This document shows, piece by piece, positions 1 to 7,736 of a stretch of DNA of 39,919 bases. The position numbers were made by a program, and so were the translations under genes. The notes under the pieces were generated by a model. It searched no databases and was not told where the DNA came from. It was given only the letters and a program-made list of their open reading frames with translations. The DNA comes from Desulfofalx alkaliphila DSM 12257. Lineage in GTDB: Bacteria; Bacillota; Desulfotomaculia; Desulfotomaculales; Desulfohalotomaculaceae. Every line of letters begins with the position of its first letter. Within the stretch, counting starts at the first letter, position 1. The stretch lies in NCBI RefSeq assembly GCF_000711975.1, contig NZ_JONT01000018.1, positions 1 through 39,919 on the forward strand. Direction: 5' to 3'.

Positions 1-95
1 GTTTCAATTCCTTATAGGTAGGCTACAAACTTGGTCGTGTTATAAAAATTTTAAGGGGGAGCAAAGTTTCAATTCCTTATAGGTAGGCTACAAAC
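1..95 (-). CRISPR. CRISPR array, leader-proximal end (two repeats, one spacer visible)
   Basis: Two identical 30-bp repeats lie at 1-30 and 66-95, separated by one 35-bp spacer (31-65). On the plus strand the repeat starts GTTTCAATTCC and ends GGCTACAAAC. Read on the minus strand it ends in ATTGAAAC, the usual 5' tag of crRNAs from type I-A/I-B and type III systems. This predicts leftward transcription, with the leader to the right and the array continuing beyond position 1. The visible spacer would then be the most recently acquired. No cas gene is present in the window, so the subtype is open. Confidence 0.88.
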
Positions 96-400
96 CCACT
101 TTGGGCACTATAAAACAGTGTTATTTTACTATAAAATGGACTAAGTTGCTAATATTTTCTTATATTACAGCTTATATTACCATAAACTTAAGCAGAAATC
201 CTTCAAAAACACCAATATTTTTTAAGATTTTTCCGTCGACCTCCAGGGGTTTTTGCACTATTGGGGGTCGACGAATTTATCGAAACTCATATTTTAGATA
301 AAAATACAAAAAGCCACTCCCATTAGTTTAGTTTCTTATATATAATATAGAAGAATACTATAACCTTGATCGAATATTTATTAATTCATGAACTATACTA
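96..400 (-). promoter_or_regulatory. Probable CRISPR leader
   Basis: This AT-rich, non-coding stretch adjoins the last repeat on the side predicted to be the leader. It contains two direct copies of ACTATAAAA (107-115 and 128-136, 21 bp apart) just outside the repeat. It also has an inverted repeat with 8-bp arms, CGTCGACC (234-241) and GGTCGACG (266-273), around a G-rich centre. The only ORF here (101-301) has no Shine-Dalgarno site and no recognisable product. The right-hand limit is a guess, because the promoter of the next gene must also lie before 433. Confidence 0.6.
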
Positions 401-432
401 AAAAGTATTACAGCTAGAAAGGGGCGATTATT

Positions 433-990
433 ATTCTAACTGAGCAATTAAAAGACATGGGGGCGCGTTTATCCATGCTGCGGGAATCCATGGGTTTTAC
501 GCCTGAGCAAATTGTGGAGGAACTTGACATCCCGCTGGAAGATTACTTGCTTTATGAAGCAGGTAAAAAAGATTTTTCTTTTAGTTTTTTGTATAATGTT
601 GCAAGTGTTTTAGGGGTAGACGTGCTGGATATTATCAGCGGTGAAAGTCCCAAGCTTTCACTGTGCAGCGTAGTAAGGGCCGGTGGCGGCTATGATATTA
701 ACCGGAGAAAGGCCTACAGCTACAAACATCTGGCCTATACTTTTCGCGATAAAAAAGCCGAACCGTTTTTAGTCACTGTGGAACCAAGCGGCGATGCCAC
801 ACCGGAACGCCACTCCCACGAAGGCCAGGAGTTTAACTATATGGTTTCGGGAAGTATGAAATTCTTTATCGGGGATATGGTTTATACCCTCAACGAAGGT
901 GACAGCGTATACTTCGATTCGTCGGTTCCTCACGCCATGAAGACCCTAGGCGATACCCCGGCGAAGTTTCTGGCAATTGTCATTAAATAA
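433..990 (+). CDS. XRE-type helix-turn-helix regulator with C-terminal cupin domain
   Basis: Probable DNA-binding regulator of the adjoining acyl-CoA synthetase gene. An XRE-like helix-turn-helix fills the first 65 or so residues. The last 70 form a cupin barrel with a His-rich motif (RHSHEGQEFNYMV) and a second His in SSVPHAM, the usual ligand or metal site of HTH-cupin regulators. The first ATG (457) has no Shine-Dalgarno site. An in-frame ATT at 433 (or 430) sits 5-8 nt after AAAGGGG (418-424) and adds LTEQLKD, which resembles the usual N-terminus of this family, so I favour an ATT start (185 aa; 177 aa from ATG). The stop is 14 nt before the next gene, which has its own AGGAGG; the two are probably co-transcribed. 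Confidence 0.82.
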   Translation: MLTEQLKDMGARLSMLRESMGFTPEQIVEELDIPLEDYLLYEAGKKDFSFSFLYNVASVLGVDVLDIISGESPKLSLCSVVRAGGGYDINRRKAYSYKHLAYTFRDKKAEPFLVTVEPSGDATPERHSHEGQEFNYMVSGSMKFFIGDMVYTLNEGDSVYFDSSVPHAMKTLGDTPAKFLAIVIK

Positions 991-1004
991 AGGAGGAGCC
1001 GCTT

Positions 1005-2696
1005 ATGATTATTTATGAGAAATATATTGGCAGAAACCGTGATGATTTTGCCACTCTGGAAGATTTATATAAAAATTATGCCATATATTACCCGGACAAC
1101 TTTAACTTTGCCTATGATGTGATGGACAAGCTGGCAGAGGATAAGCCTGACCAGCTGGCAATGCTGTGGGTGGGCAAAGACGGCCAAGAAAAGAGAATTA
1201 CCTTTAAAGACATGAAGTATTGGTCAGACAAAACGGCAAATTATTTTAAGTCCCTGGGTATAAAAAAAGGCGACTTTGTACTGCTGGTATTAAAAAGACA
1301 CTATCTCTTTTGGTATGCCATGCTGGCGCTACATAAAATCGGCGCTGTGGCTGTGCAGGCCACACACCTGTTAACCGCCAAAGATTACGTCTATCGCTGC
1401 CAGTCGGCAGGCATAAAAATGGCAGTGATAACCGGTGACGGGGATTGCACCCAGCACTTTGATCAGGCAGTTCCAGAATGTGATACCGTCCAGTTAAAAG
1501 CCGTTACCGGGCATAAGGATGCAGGAGAGGGATGGCTGGACTTTGAGGCCGGTATTGAAGCTGCCTCTGACAATTGGCAGCGGCCAACCGGAGAAGAAGC
1601 CACAAAGGTTACCGATATGATGATTATGGCCTTTTCATCGGGTACCACCGGTTATCCAAAAATGGTAGCCCATGATTATTCTTATCCCTTGGGTCATATC
1701 ATAACCGGTGTCTTTTGGCATCGGGCCGAACCGGGGGGCTTACACTTCACCATCTCCGACACCGGATGGCTAAAGTCCCTGTGGGGCAAATTTTATGGCC
1801 AATGGTTTGCAGAATCAGCAGTTTTTACCTATGACTTCGATACTTTTAAAGCTGCCGATATCCTGGAAAAGCTGGCTAAATATAAGATTACCACCTTTTG
1901 CTGCCCGCCCACCATGTACAGATTTATGCTGAGGGAAGATGTGAGTAAATATGACTTATCAGCTTTAAAACACTGCGTTACAGCAGGTGAGGCGCTAAAT
2001 CCCGAAGTTTATCATCAGTGGAAAAAAGCCACCGGATTGAGAATATTTGAGGGCTTTGGGCAGTCAGAAACAACACTTACCTGCTCTACCTTATATCCCT
2101 GGGTACAGCCGAAACCGGGCTCAATGGGCCTGCCCACCCCCGGTTATGAAGTGGTTATTTTGGATGAGAACGGCAATGAGGTTGACCCGGGAGTTACCGG
2201 CGAAATCTGTATTAGGGCTGAAAGAACTGGGAATAAAACACTGGGTCTGTTCATGGGCTACTATCAGGATGAAGCCGGCACCCAAAGAGCATGGAATAAC
2301 GGCATATACCATACCGGGGACACTGCCTACCGCGATGAGCTGGGCTTTGTATGGTATGTGAGCAGAAATGATGACATCATTAAATCTTCCGGCTACCGGA
2401 TCGGACCCTTTGAGGTGGAATCAGCCCTGGCAGAACACCCGGCTGTTTTGGAGTCAGCGGTGACAGGAGTGCCGGACCCCATCAGGGGGGTTGTAGTGAA
2501 GGCCACCATTGTTTTATCCAAGGGCTACCAACCCAGTGATGAACTGGTTAAGGAATTACAGAATCACGTTAAGAAAACAACCGCCCCCTATAAATACCCC
2601 AGGGTAATCGAGTTTGTGGATGAGCTTCCTAAAACCATCAGCGGTAAAATCCGCCGGGTTGCCATCAGGGAAAAGGATAAGGAAAAATACAAGTAA
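1005..2696 (+). CDS. AMP-forming acyl-CoA synthetase (acetyl-CoA synthetase-like, MACS type)
   Basis: Cytoplasmic ligase of the ANL superfamily (563 aa) that activates a carboxylic acid with ATP and joins it to CoA. Visible motifs are the phosphate loop SSGTTGYPK (about residues 211-219), the adenine/Mg motif GFGQSETT, YHTGD, the hinge region DDIIKSSGYRIGPFEVES, and the C-terminal catalytic Lys548 in KTISGKIRR. GFGQSETT is typical of the medium-chain acyl-CoA synthetase subgroup, but the true substrate (acetate, propionate, branched-chain or aromatic acid) cannot be read from sequence. It follows the HTH-cupin gene and is closed by a strong terminator, so the two form a bicistronic unit. Acetyl-CoA synthetase proper is usually about 650 aa; this protein is shorter. 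Confidence 0.9.
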   Translation: MIIYEKYIGRNRDDFATLEDLYKNYAIYYPDNFNFAYDVMDKLAEDKPDQLAMLWVGKDGQEKRITFKDMKYWSDKTANYFKSLGIKKGDFVLLVLKRHYLFWYAMLALHKIGAVAVQATHLLTAKDYVYRCQSAGIKMAVITGDGDCTQHFDQAVPECDTVQLKAVTGHKDAGEGWLDFEAGIEAASDNWQRPTGEEATKVTDMMIMAFSSGTTGYPKMVAHDYSYPLGHIITGVFWHRAEPGGLHFTISDTGWLKSLWGKFYGQWFAESAVFTYDFDTFKAADILEKLAKYKITTFCCPPTMYRFMLREDVSKYDLSALKHCVTAGEALNPEVYHQWKKATGLRIFEGFGQSETTLTCSTLYPWVQPKPGSMGLPTPGYEVVILDENGNEVDPGVTGEICIRAERTGNKTLGLFMGYYQDEAGTQRAWNNGIYHTGDTAYRDELGFVWYVSRNDDIIKSSGYRIGPFEVESALAEHPAVLESAVTGVPDPIRGVVVKATIVLSKGYQPSDELVKELQNHVKKTTAPYKYPRVIEFVDELPKTISGKIRRVAIREKDKEKYK

Positions 2697-2706
2697 TGTA
2701 AACCCC

Positions 2707-2740
2707 TTTGGGGCCGACCTTAGTCGGCCCCAAATTTAAT
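2707..2740 (+). terminator. Intrinsic terminator of the regulator/acyl-CoA synthetase operon
   Basis: A GC-rich stem pairs GGGGCCGAC (2710-2718) with GTCGGCCCC (2723-2731) around a 4-nt loop and is followed by AAATTTAATTT. It lies 11 nt after the acyl-CoA synthetase stop. Confidence 0.85.
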
Positions 2741-2795
2741 TTATAGTTTAATGCTGCCCTTGCCCCTTATAGAAGAAATATGGTTATATAGGATA

Positions 2796-2815
2796 TGATA
2801 ATATTGTAATTATCA
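2796..2815 (+). promoter_or_regulatory. Inverted repeat before the ABC exporter operon, possible operator
   Basis: TGATAAT (2796-2802) and ATTATCA (2809-2815) form a perfect 7-bp inverted repeat with a 6-bp spacer. It sits 22 bp before the start of the exporter gene, in an AT-rich stretch where the promoter must lie. MarR or TetR family proteins bind sites of this shape, but no such regulator is nearby. Function is inferred only. Confidence 0.35.
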
Positions 2816-2837
2816 AAACATCCGGAGTGTTTATTTT

Positions 2838-4571
2838 ATGCTGGCATTGTTGAAGTATTTAAAACCCTATGGATTTTCAGTGGTGCTCATTGTTGTTTTA
2901 ACATTGGTGAGTACATTTCTGGAACTCTTACTGCCCACGCTAATGGCAAATGTGGTGGATGTTGGGATTGTCAACGGGGACATTCCCTATATCTTGAAAA
3001 CCGGTGGATGGATGATTATTATTTCCATCCTTGCCATTATTTTTACCATTGCCGCCTTTTATTTATCTGCCAAGGTGTCCCTTGGGTTTGGAAAAATGCT
3101 TCGACGGGATTTGTTTGTTCATGTGGAAAACTTCTCACTGGAAAGCTTTAATCAGTTTGGTACCGCATCGCTTATTACCAGAACCACCAACGATATCAAG
3201 CAAATACAAGATGTATTAAATGTCCTGCTCCGAATAATGACCAGGGCGCCTTTAATGCTGGTCGGAGGCATCATTTTAGCAGTGTCAAGAGAGGCAACCC
3301 TTTCCCTCGTTTTTTTAGTGGCCTTACCCCTTTTGGGTGCGGTTATCTTTCTTGTTGCGCGCCAGGCAATCCCGCTATTTGCAACCCTGCAGCAGAAAAC
3401 GGACAGGTTGAATTTGGTAATTAGGGAAAGCCTAACCGGAGTACGGGTCATCCGTGCCTTTAACAGGGTTGAGGATGAAAAAAAACGCTTTGATGAAGCA
3501 AATGAAGCCTTTAGGGATACGGGAATAAGGGTAAGTAAAATGCTGGCCACCCTTTTCCCGGCCATGCTGATCATTATGAATTTCACCAACGTAGCAATCA
3601 TTTGGTTTGGTGCCATTCGCATTGATCAGGGCCACATGCAGGTGGGAAATATGATGGCCTTTATACAATACGCAGCCTTTATTCTTACGTCCTTAATCAT
3701 GCTGTCAATGACCTTTATCATGATTCCACGGGCCCAAGCCTCTGCCAAGCGTGTCAATGAAGTGCTGCAGGTTAAAGGGGCAATTGCGGACCCCGAAGCG
3801 GCGGTCCAAGAAAGAAGCCAAAGGGGTTATGTTGAATTTAAAAATGTGACCTATTATTATGCCGGAGCGGAAAAACCTGCCCTTAAAAACATTTCGTTTT
3901 TGGCTAAACCGGGGGAAACAACGGCCATTATAGGCAGCACCGGGGCAGGTAAATCTACCCTAATACAGCTGATCCTTCGCTTCTATGATCCAAAGTCGGG
4001 GGTAATTTTAGTTGACGGCGTGGACATCAAGCAGATGACTCAAAAGACACTGCGGCAAAGGATTGGCTATGTGCCACAACAGGCTACACTCTTTAGCGGA
4101 ACCATTGCAGAAAATATTCGCCTTGGCAAGCCCGACGCAACAGACCAAGAGGTGCTTCAGGTGCTGGAAATTGCCCAAGCCGCCGACCTTGTCAATGAAA
4201 AAGAAGGCGGCATCAATGCCATGGTTTATCAATCCGGCGGCAATTTGTCCGGCGGCCAAAAGCAGCGGCTGTCCATTGCCCGGGCATTAATTCGCAAACC
4301 AAAAATCTATATTTTTGATGACAGTTTTTCTGCCCTGGATTACAAAACAGATGCAAGGTTAAGAAAAGCCCTAAAAGATTATATTAAAGACGCAACCATG
4401 ATTTATGTGGGGCAGCGGATCAGCACCGTAAAGGATGCCGATCAAATTATTGTTTTAGAGCAAGGGGAAATAGTGGGAATAGGAAGACATGAAGAGCTAT
4501 TAAGGGAAAACAGGGTCTACCAAGAAATTGTTGAATCACAGTACACAAAGGAGGAAGGGGGCCATGAGTAG
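2838..4571 (+). CDS. ABC exporter half-transporter, subunit with degenerate catalytic site
   Basis: Membrane ABC exporter half (577 aa): an N-terminal six-helix domain (about residues 1-310) followed by a nucleotide-binding domain. Walker A GSTGAGKS is at 366-373 and the signature LSGGQ at 470-474. Two key residues are altered: the catalytic Glu after Walker B is Asp (IYIFDD, D495) and the switch His is Gln (VGQRIS, Q526). This pattern matches the non-hydrolysing subunit of heterodimeric exporters such as TM287/TM288 and BmrCD. The next gene, which overlaps by 8 bp, supplies the partner. The start follows GGAGTG by 8 nt. Likely role is multidrug or lipid export; the substrate is unknown. Confidence 0.9.
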   Translation: MLALLKYLKPYGFSVVLIVVLTLVSTFLELLLPTLMANVVDVGIVNGDIPYILKTGGWMIIISILAIIFTIAAFYLSAKVSLGFGKMLRRDLFVHVENFSLESFNQFGTASLITRTTNDIKQIQDVLNVLLRIMTRAPLMLVGGIILAVSREATLSLVFLVALPLLGAVIFLVARQAIPLFATLQQKTDRLNLVIRESLTGVRVIRAFNRVEDEKKRFDEANEAFRDTGIRVSKMLATLFPAMLIIMNFTNVAIIWFGAIRIDQGHMQVGNMMAFIQYAAFILTSLIMLSMTFIMIPRAQASAKRVNEVLQVKGAIADPEAAVQERSQRGYVEFKNVTYYYAGAEKPALKNISFLAKPGETTAIIGSTGAGKSTLIQLILRFYDPKSGVILVDGVDIKQMTQKTLRQRIGYVPQQATLFSGTIAENIRLGKPDATDQEVLQVLEIAQAADLVNEKEGGINAMVYQSGGNLSGGQKQRLSIARALIRKPKIYIFDDSFSALDYKTDARLRKALKDYIKDATMIYVGQRISTVKDADQIIVLEQGEIVGIGRHEELLRENRVYQEIVESQYTKEEGGHE

Positions 4572-6354
4572 GTGGCGAAGAAAGCAGCAGCCGGTAACAA
4601 AACCGGCGGAATTTAAGAAAACACTGCTGCGTTTAATAAGCTACTTAAAGCCTGAGCGCAAGAGAATAATGGCAGTGGCGGCCTTTGCTCTCTTTTCCAC
4701 TGTCTTTAATGTGCTTAGCCCCATTATATTAGGCAGTGCCACCACATCAATTTTTGACAGTGTCACAAGAGGTACCGCCATTGACTTTGCCTTTATCGGC
4801 CGGGTTGCCCTGACCTTGCTCGCTCTCTACCTCTTTGCTTCACTGTTTTCTTTTCTACAGCAGTATTTAATGGCCGGTGTCTCACAGCGAACCCTTGCCA
4901 ATTTAAGGAAGGAAGTAAATGATAAATTAAGCCGGGTTCCCTTAAAATTTCATGACCGGCATAGCCACGGAGAGCTGTTAAGCCGGGCAGTGAACGATAT
5001 TGACAACATCACCTATTCCCTGCAGCAGGGATTGCCACAAATCATTACTTCTGTCATCACCATAGTGGGCATTATTGCCATGATGCTGTATATTAGCCCC
5101 CTATTAACCCTGGTTGTTTTCATAACCATTCCCCTAAGTTTGTTAACCTTACGAATAATCGCTTCATATTCACAGCAGTATTTTAGGGATCAGCAAAGGG
5201 AGCTAGGGCAATTAAACAGCCATGTGGAAGAAATGTTTAGCGGCCACCAGGTGGTCAAAGCCTTCGGCCACGAGGAAAAAGCAATTGAACGCTTTAACGA
5301 AATGAATGACCGCCTGTATGCCGCAGGCTGGCGTGCCCAATTTATTTCCGGCATTATGATGCCCTTGATGGCCTTTATCGGAAACCTAGGCTTTGTCTTT
5401 GTCAGCATTGTAGGCGGTGTGCTTGTGATAAACCAGAGCATTTTAATCGGAAATGTGCAGGCCTTTATTCAATATACCCACCAAATCTCCCACCCCATGG
5501 GGCAAATTGCAGGTATTGCCAATACCATTCAAAATGCTTTGGCCTCTGCGGAACGAATCTTTGCCTTATTAGACGAAGAAGAAGAAAAAGAGGAAGAGGG
5601 TTTATCCATAGAGCTTGATGCCATTAAAGGCCATGTGGCCTTTAAACAGGCAGCCTTCGGTTATGATAAAAATGAGCTGCTGATAAAGGACTTGAATATC
5701 GATGTGAAAGAGGGCCAAATGGTTGCCATTGTCGGTCCAACCGGGGCAGGTAAGACAACACTGATTAATTTACTCATGCGTTTTTATGAACTTGACGGCG
5801 GACAAATACAGATCGGCGGCATCAAGACCACCGATTTATCACGGGAACAGGTGCGCAGTATTTTTGCAATGGTTTTACAGGATACCTGGCTGTTCAGCGG
5901 GACAATTAAGGAGAATATTGCTTACGGCAAAAAAGATGCCAGCGATGAGGAAATTAAATCAGCCGCCCGTGCGGCATATGCCGACGATTTTATTCGCAAA
6001 CTGCCCGATGGATATGATACAGTCCTTGAGCAGGATGCCTCAAATATCTCCCAGGGACAAAAGCAGTTATTGACCATTGCCCGGGCAATTATTTCCGACC
6101 CAAAAATCTTAATTTTAGATGAGGCAACCAGCAGTGTAGATACAAGAACTGAGCTGCATATCCAAAAGGCAATGAAGCGTATCATGAAAAACAGAACAAG
6201 CTTTGTCATTGCCCACCGTCTATCTACCATTAAGGATGCTGATGTTATTTTAGTAATGAACAAGGGCCGTATAATCGAAAAGGGAACCCATCAACAGCTT
6301 CTTGATAAAAAAGGCTTTTATGCAGACTTGTATCAAAGTCAGTTTGCCCAGTAA
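4564..6354 (+). CDS. ABC exporter half-transporter, subunit with intact Walker B and switch His
   Basis: Partner of the preceding half-transporter (596 aa). Six membrane helices occupy about residues 40-340. Walker A GPTGAGKT is at 391-398, Walker B ILILDE carries the catalytic Glu520, and the switch His is His551 (IAHRLS). Its own signature is SQGQ (496-499), not SGGQ. In a heterodimer this degenerate signature faces the degenerate Walker site of the partner, leaving one normal ATP site, as described for TM287/TM288. I chose ATG 4564 because AAAGGAGG lies 8 nt before it; an upstream in-frame start at 4528 has none. An acidic linker (EEEEKEEEG) separates the two domains. A terminator follows 7 nt after the stop. 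Confidence 0.9.
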   Translation: MSRWRRKQQPVTKPAEFKKTLLRLISYLKPERKRIMAVAAFALFSTVFNVLSPIILGSATTSIFDSVTRGTAIDFAFIGRVALTLLALYLFASLFSFLQQYLMAGVSQRTLANLRKEVNDKLSRVPLKFHDRHSHGELLSRAVNDIDNITYSLQQGLPQIITSVITIVGIIAMMLYISPLLTLVVFITIPLSLLTLRIIASYSQQYFRDQQRELGQLNSHVEEMFSGHQVVKAFGHEEKAIERFNEMNDRLYAAGWRAQFISGIMMPLMAFIGNLGFVFVSIVGGVLVINQSILIGNVQAFIQYTHQISHPMGQIAGIANTIQNALASAERIFALLDEEEEKEEEGLSIELDAIKGHVAFKQAAFGYDKNELLIKDLNIDVKEGQMVAIVGPTGAGKTTLINLLMRFYELDGGQIQIGGIKTTDLSREQVRSIFAMVLQDTWLFSGTIKENIAYGKKDASDEEIKSAARAAYADDFIRKLPDGYDTVLEQDASNISQGQKQLLTIARAIISDPKILILDEATSSVDTRTELHIQKAMKRIMKNRTSFVIAHRLSTIKDADVILVMNKGRIIEKGTHQQLLDKKGFYADLYQSQFAQ

Positions 6355-6361
6355 GACGGCT

Positions 6362-6399
6362 AAAGCCACCCCTGTATTAAATACAGGGATGGCTTTTTT
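6362..6399 (+). terminator. Intrinsic terminator after the ABC exporter operon
   Basis: A long stem pairs AAAGCCACCCCTGTATT with the following complementary arm (one mismatch) and ends in TTTTTT. It lies between the exporter operon and the convergent TraB-family gene and may also slow transcription coming from the right. Confidence 0.85.
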
Positions 6400-6423
6400 G
6401 TTTGCCGCTACCCTCTTGATTGT

Positions 6424-7590
6424 CTATACATTTTTTATAAATAAATTTATTACATTGGCTCCGCCAATAATTGCCCCCAGAGAACTGCCTATGTTGGTCA
6501 AGGCCACGATTAACAAAACCCTGGTTGCCTTGTTTCTCCAAAATCCCTTGACACTTAAAATATCTTCCGGCAAGTTTTGAAAATCTTCCACCGTCGGCCG
6601 CCGCAGGTAGGCCTGTACAATTCCTGCAAACCAGCCGGCTGCCAGCAAGGGATTTAAGGAACTTATGGGTGATACAAGGGCAGCAGAGGCTATGGTAAGA
6701 GGATGCCCCAAGGCCAGAGCAGCCCCTATTGATGCACACAAACAGTTCCACCACACCCAAGTTACAGTTTGGTCAATGCCAAGGGAGGGGTTCAGATAAA
6801 AACTGTATCCAATCATACTTAAAATAAGTATCGGAATAGTCCAAGCAATGATTTTCACTGTCTTAGATTTGGGGGGTATTTTATTTAAAGCCGCTAGGTC
6901 ATGTTCCTTGGTAATCTCTTTTTTTATGCCCGGAAGGTGTGCCGCCCCTACCACGGCCACAATTTTTTCCCCCGGTGCATCTTTAATCTTTTGAGATAAA
7001 TACTGATCCCGTTCATCTATTAAAGGCCTCTTTAATTCCGGGAAAGACTGCGAAAAATCACTGAGCATTGCGTTGAGCATGTCCTGGGTTTTTAATTGTT
7101 CTAATTCCTCTTCTGTAATCTCATCATCGCTAAAAATACCCAGCAAAATTTCCCAGAATAATCTAATCTTACCCCAAAACCCCATGCTGTGCCATATGCG
7201 CAAAAAGGTGGTTTGTATATTTCTGTCGGCCAGCACCAATTCAGCACCTATTTCATTTGCCGACTCAATACCCTGAATTAGTTCTTTACCCGCCCTAATA
7301 TCCATTTGCTTTGCCAGGCGTTTTTGTGTCGAGGATAGAAAAAGATTTACCAGAAGAAAAGTTGCCTTCTTTTCTTTAATAACCTTAAATATATCCATCT
7401 TCTTCCACTGGTCGTGGGCTTTGATGGATTGATACCTTTGCTCGTCCAGCTCCACGCAAACGGTATCCGGCCTTTCAGTTTCAATAACTTCCTTTACTTG
7501 TTCTGCACTTTGCCTAGATATATGGGCTGTTCCAATGATTATAATTTCTTTACCGTCCAGGTTTATTCTAGTAATATTTTGCTCAGACAT
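6424..7590 (-). CDS. TraB-family membrane protein
   Basis: Member of the TraB/PrgY (TraB/GumN-like) family, 388 aa. The N-terminal half is soluble, with the family motif GTAHISRQS near residues 20-28, a conserved ELDEQRY, and a second His motif VVGAAHLPG near residue 215. The C-terminal third holds several hydrophobic segments (about 250-270, 280-330, 365-385), so it is membrane-anchored. Enterococcal TraB/PrgY blocks the activity of self-made mating pheromone, and the family is thought to have a metalloprotease-like fold; nothing here ties this copy to conjugation. It stands alone, convergent with the ABC operon. The start follows GGAAGGAA. The exact function is unknown. Confidence 0.82.
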   Translation of the reverse strand: MSEQNITRINLDGKEIIIIGTAHISRQSAEQVKEVIETERPDTVCVELDEQRYQSIKAHDQWKKMDIFKVIKEKKATFLLVNLFLSSTQKRLAKQMDIRAGKELIQGIESANEIGAELVLADRNIQTTFLRIWHSMGFWGKIRLFWEILLGIFSDDEITEEELEQLKTQDMLNAMLSDFSQSFPELKRPLIDERDQYLSQKIKDAPGEKIVAVVGAAHLPGIKKEITKEHDLAALNKIPPKSKTVKIIAWTIPILILSMIGYSFYLNPSLGIDQTVTWVWWNCLCASIGAALALGHPLTIASAALVSPISSLNPLLAAGWFAGIVQAYLRRPTVEDFQNLPEDILSVKGFWRNKATRVLLIVALTNIGSSLGAIIGGANVINLFIKNV

Positions 7591-7651
7591 TGGATTCCTT
7601 CCTTAATAAAAATTAAATTTATATTTTAATTATAGCCTTTTAAACCCTTTT

Positions 7652-7660
7652 ATTATAGCA
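7652..7660 (-). promoter_or_regulatory. Extended -10 promoter of the TraB-family gene
   Basis: On the minus strand the sequence reads TGCTATAAT, a full extended -10 element, about 60 nt before the TraB-family start. No good -35 box is visible; extended -10 promoters often lack one. A second TATAAT is nearby at 7628-7633. Confidence 0.4.
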
Positions 7661-7707
7661 CATATATTGCCCTCAGCCGGTACCAAATTTTGAAGCCCCT
7701 TAGGCAT

Positions 7708-7734
7708 GAAATCCCCTGCATTACAGGGGATTTC
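7708..7734. terminator. Hairpin after the cDPG-synthetase-like gene
   Basis: GAAATCCCCTG (7708-7718) pairs with CAGGGGATTTC (7724-7734). It begins 3 nt after the stop of the minus-strand gene. There is no clear U-tract on either side, so it is a weak terminator or an mRNA 3' stabiliser. Confidence 0.4.
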
Positions 7735-7736
7735 CA

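Noticed and set aside
101-301. 66-codon ORF inside the CRISPR leader
   Set aside because: No Shine-Dalgarno site, odd composition, no recognisable domain; the stretch is better explained as leader DNA.
6424-7590. Conjugative element suggested by the TraB family name
   Set aside because: The family is named for pheromone shutdown in enterococci; no relaxase, coupling protein or type IV secretion gene is nearby.
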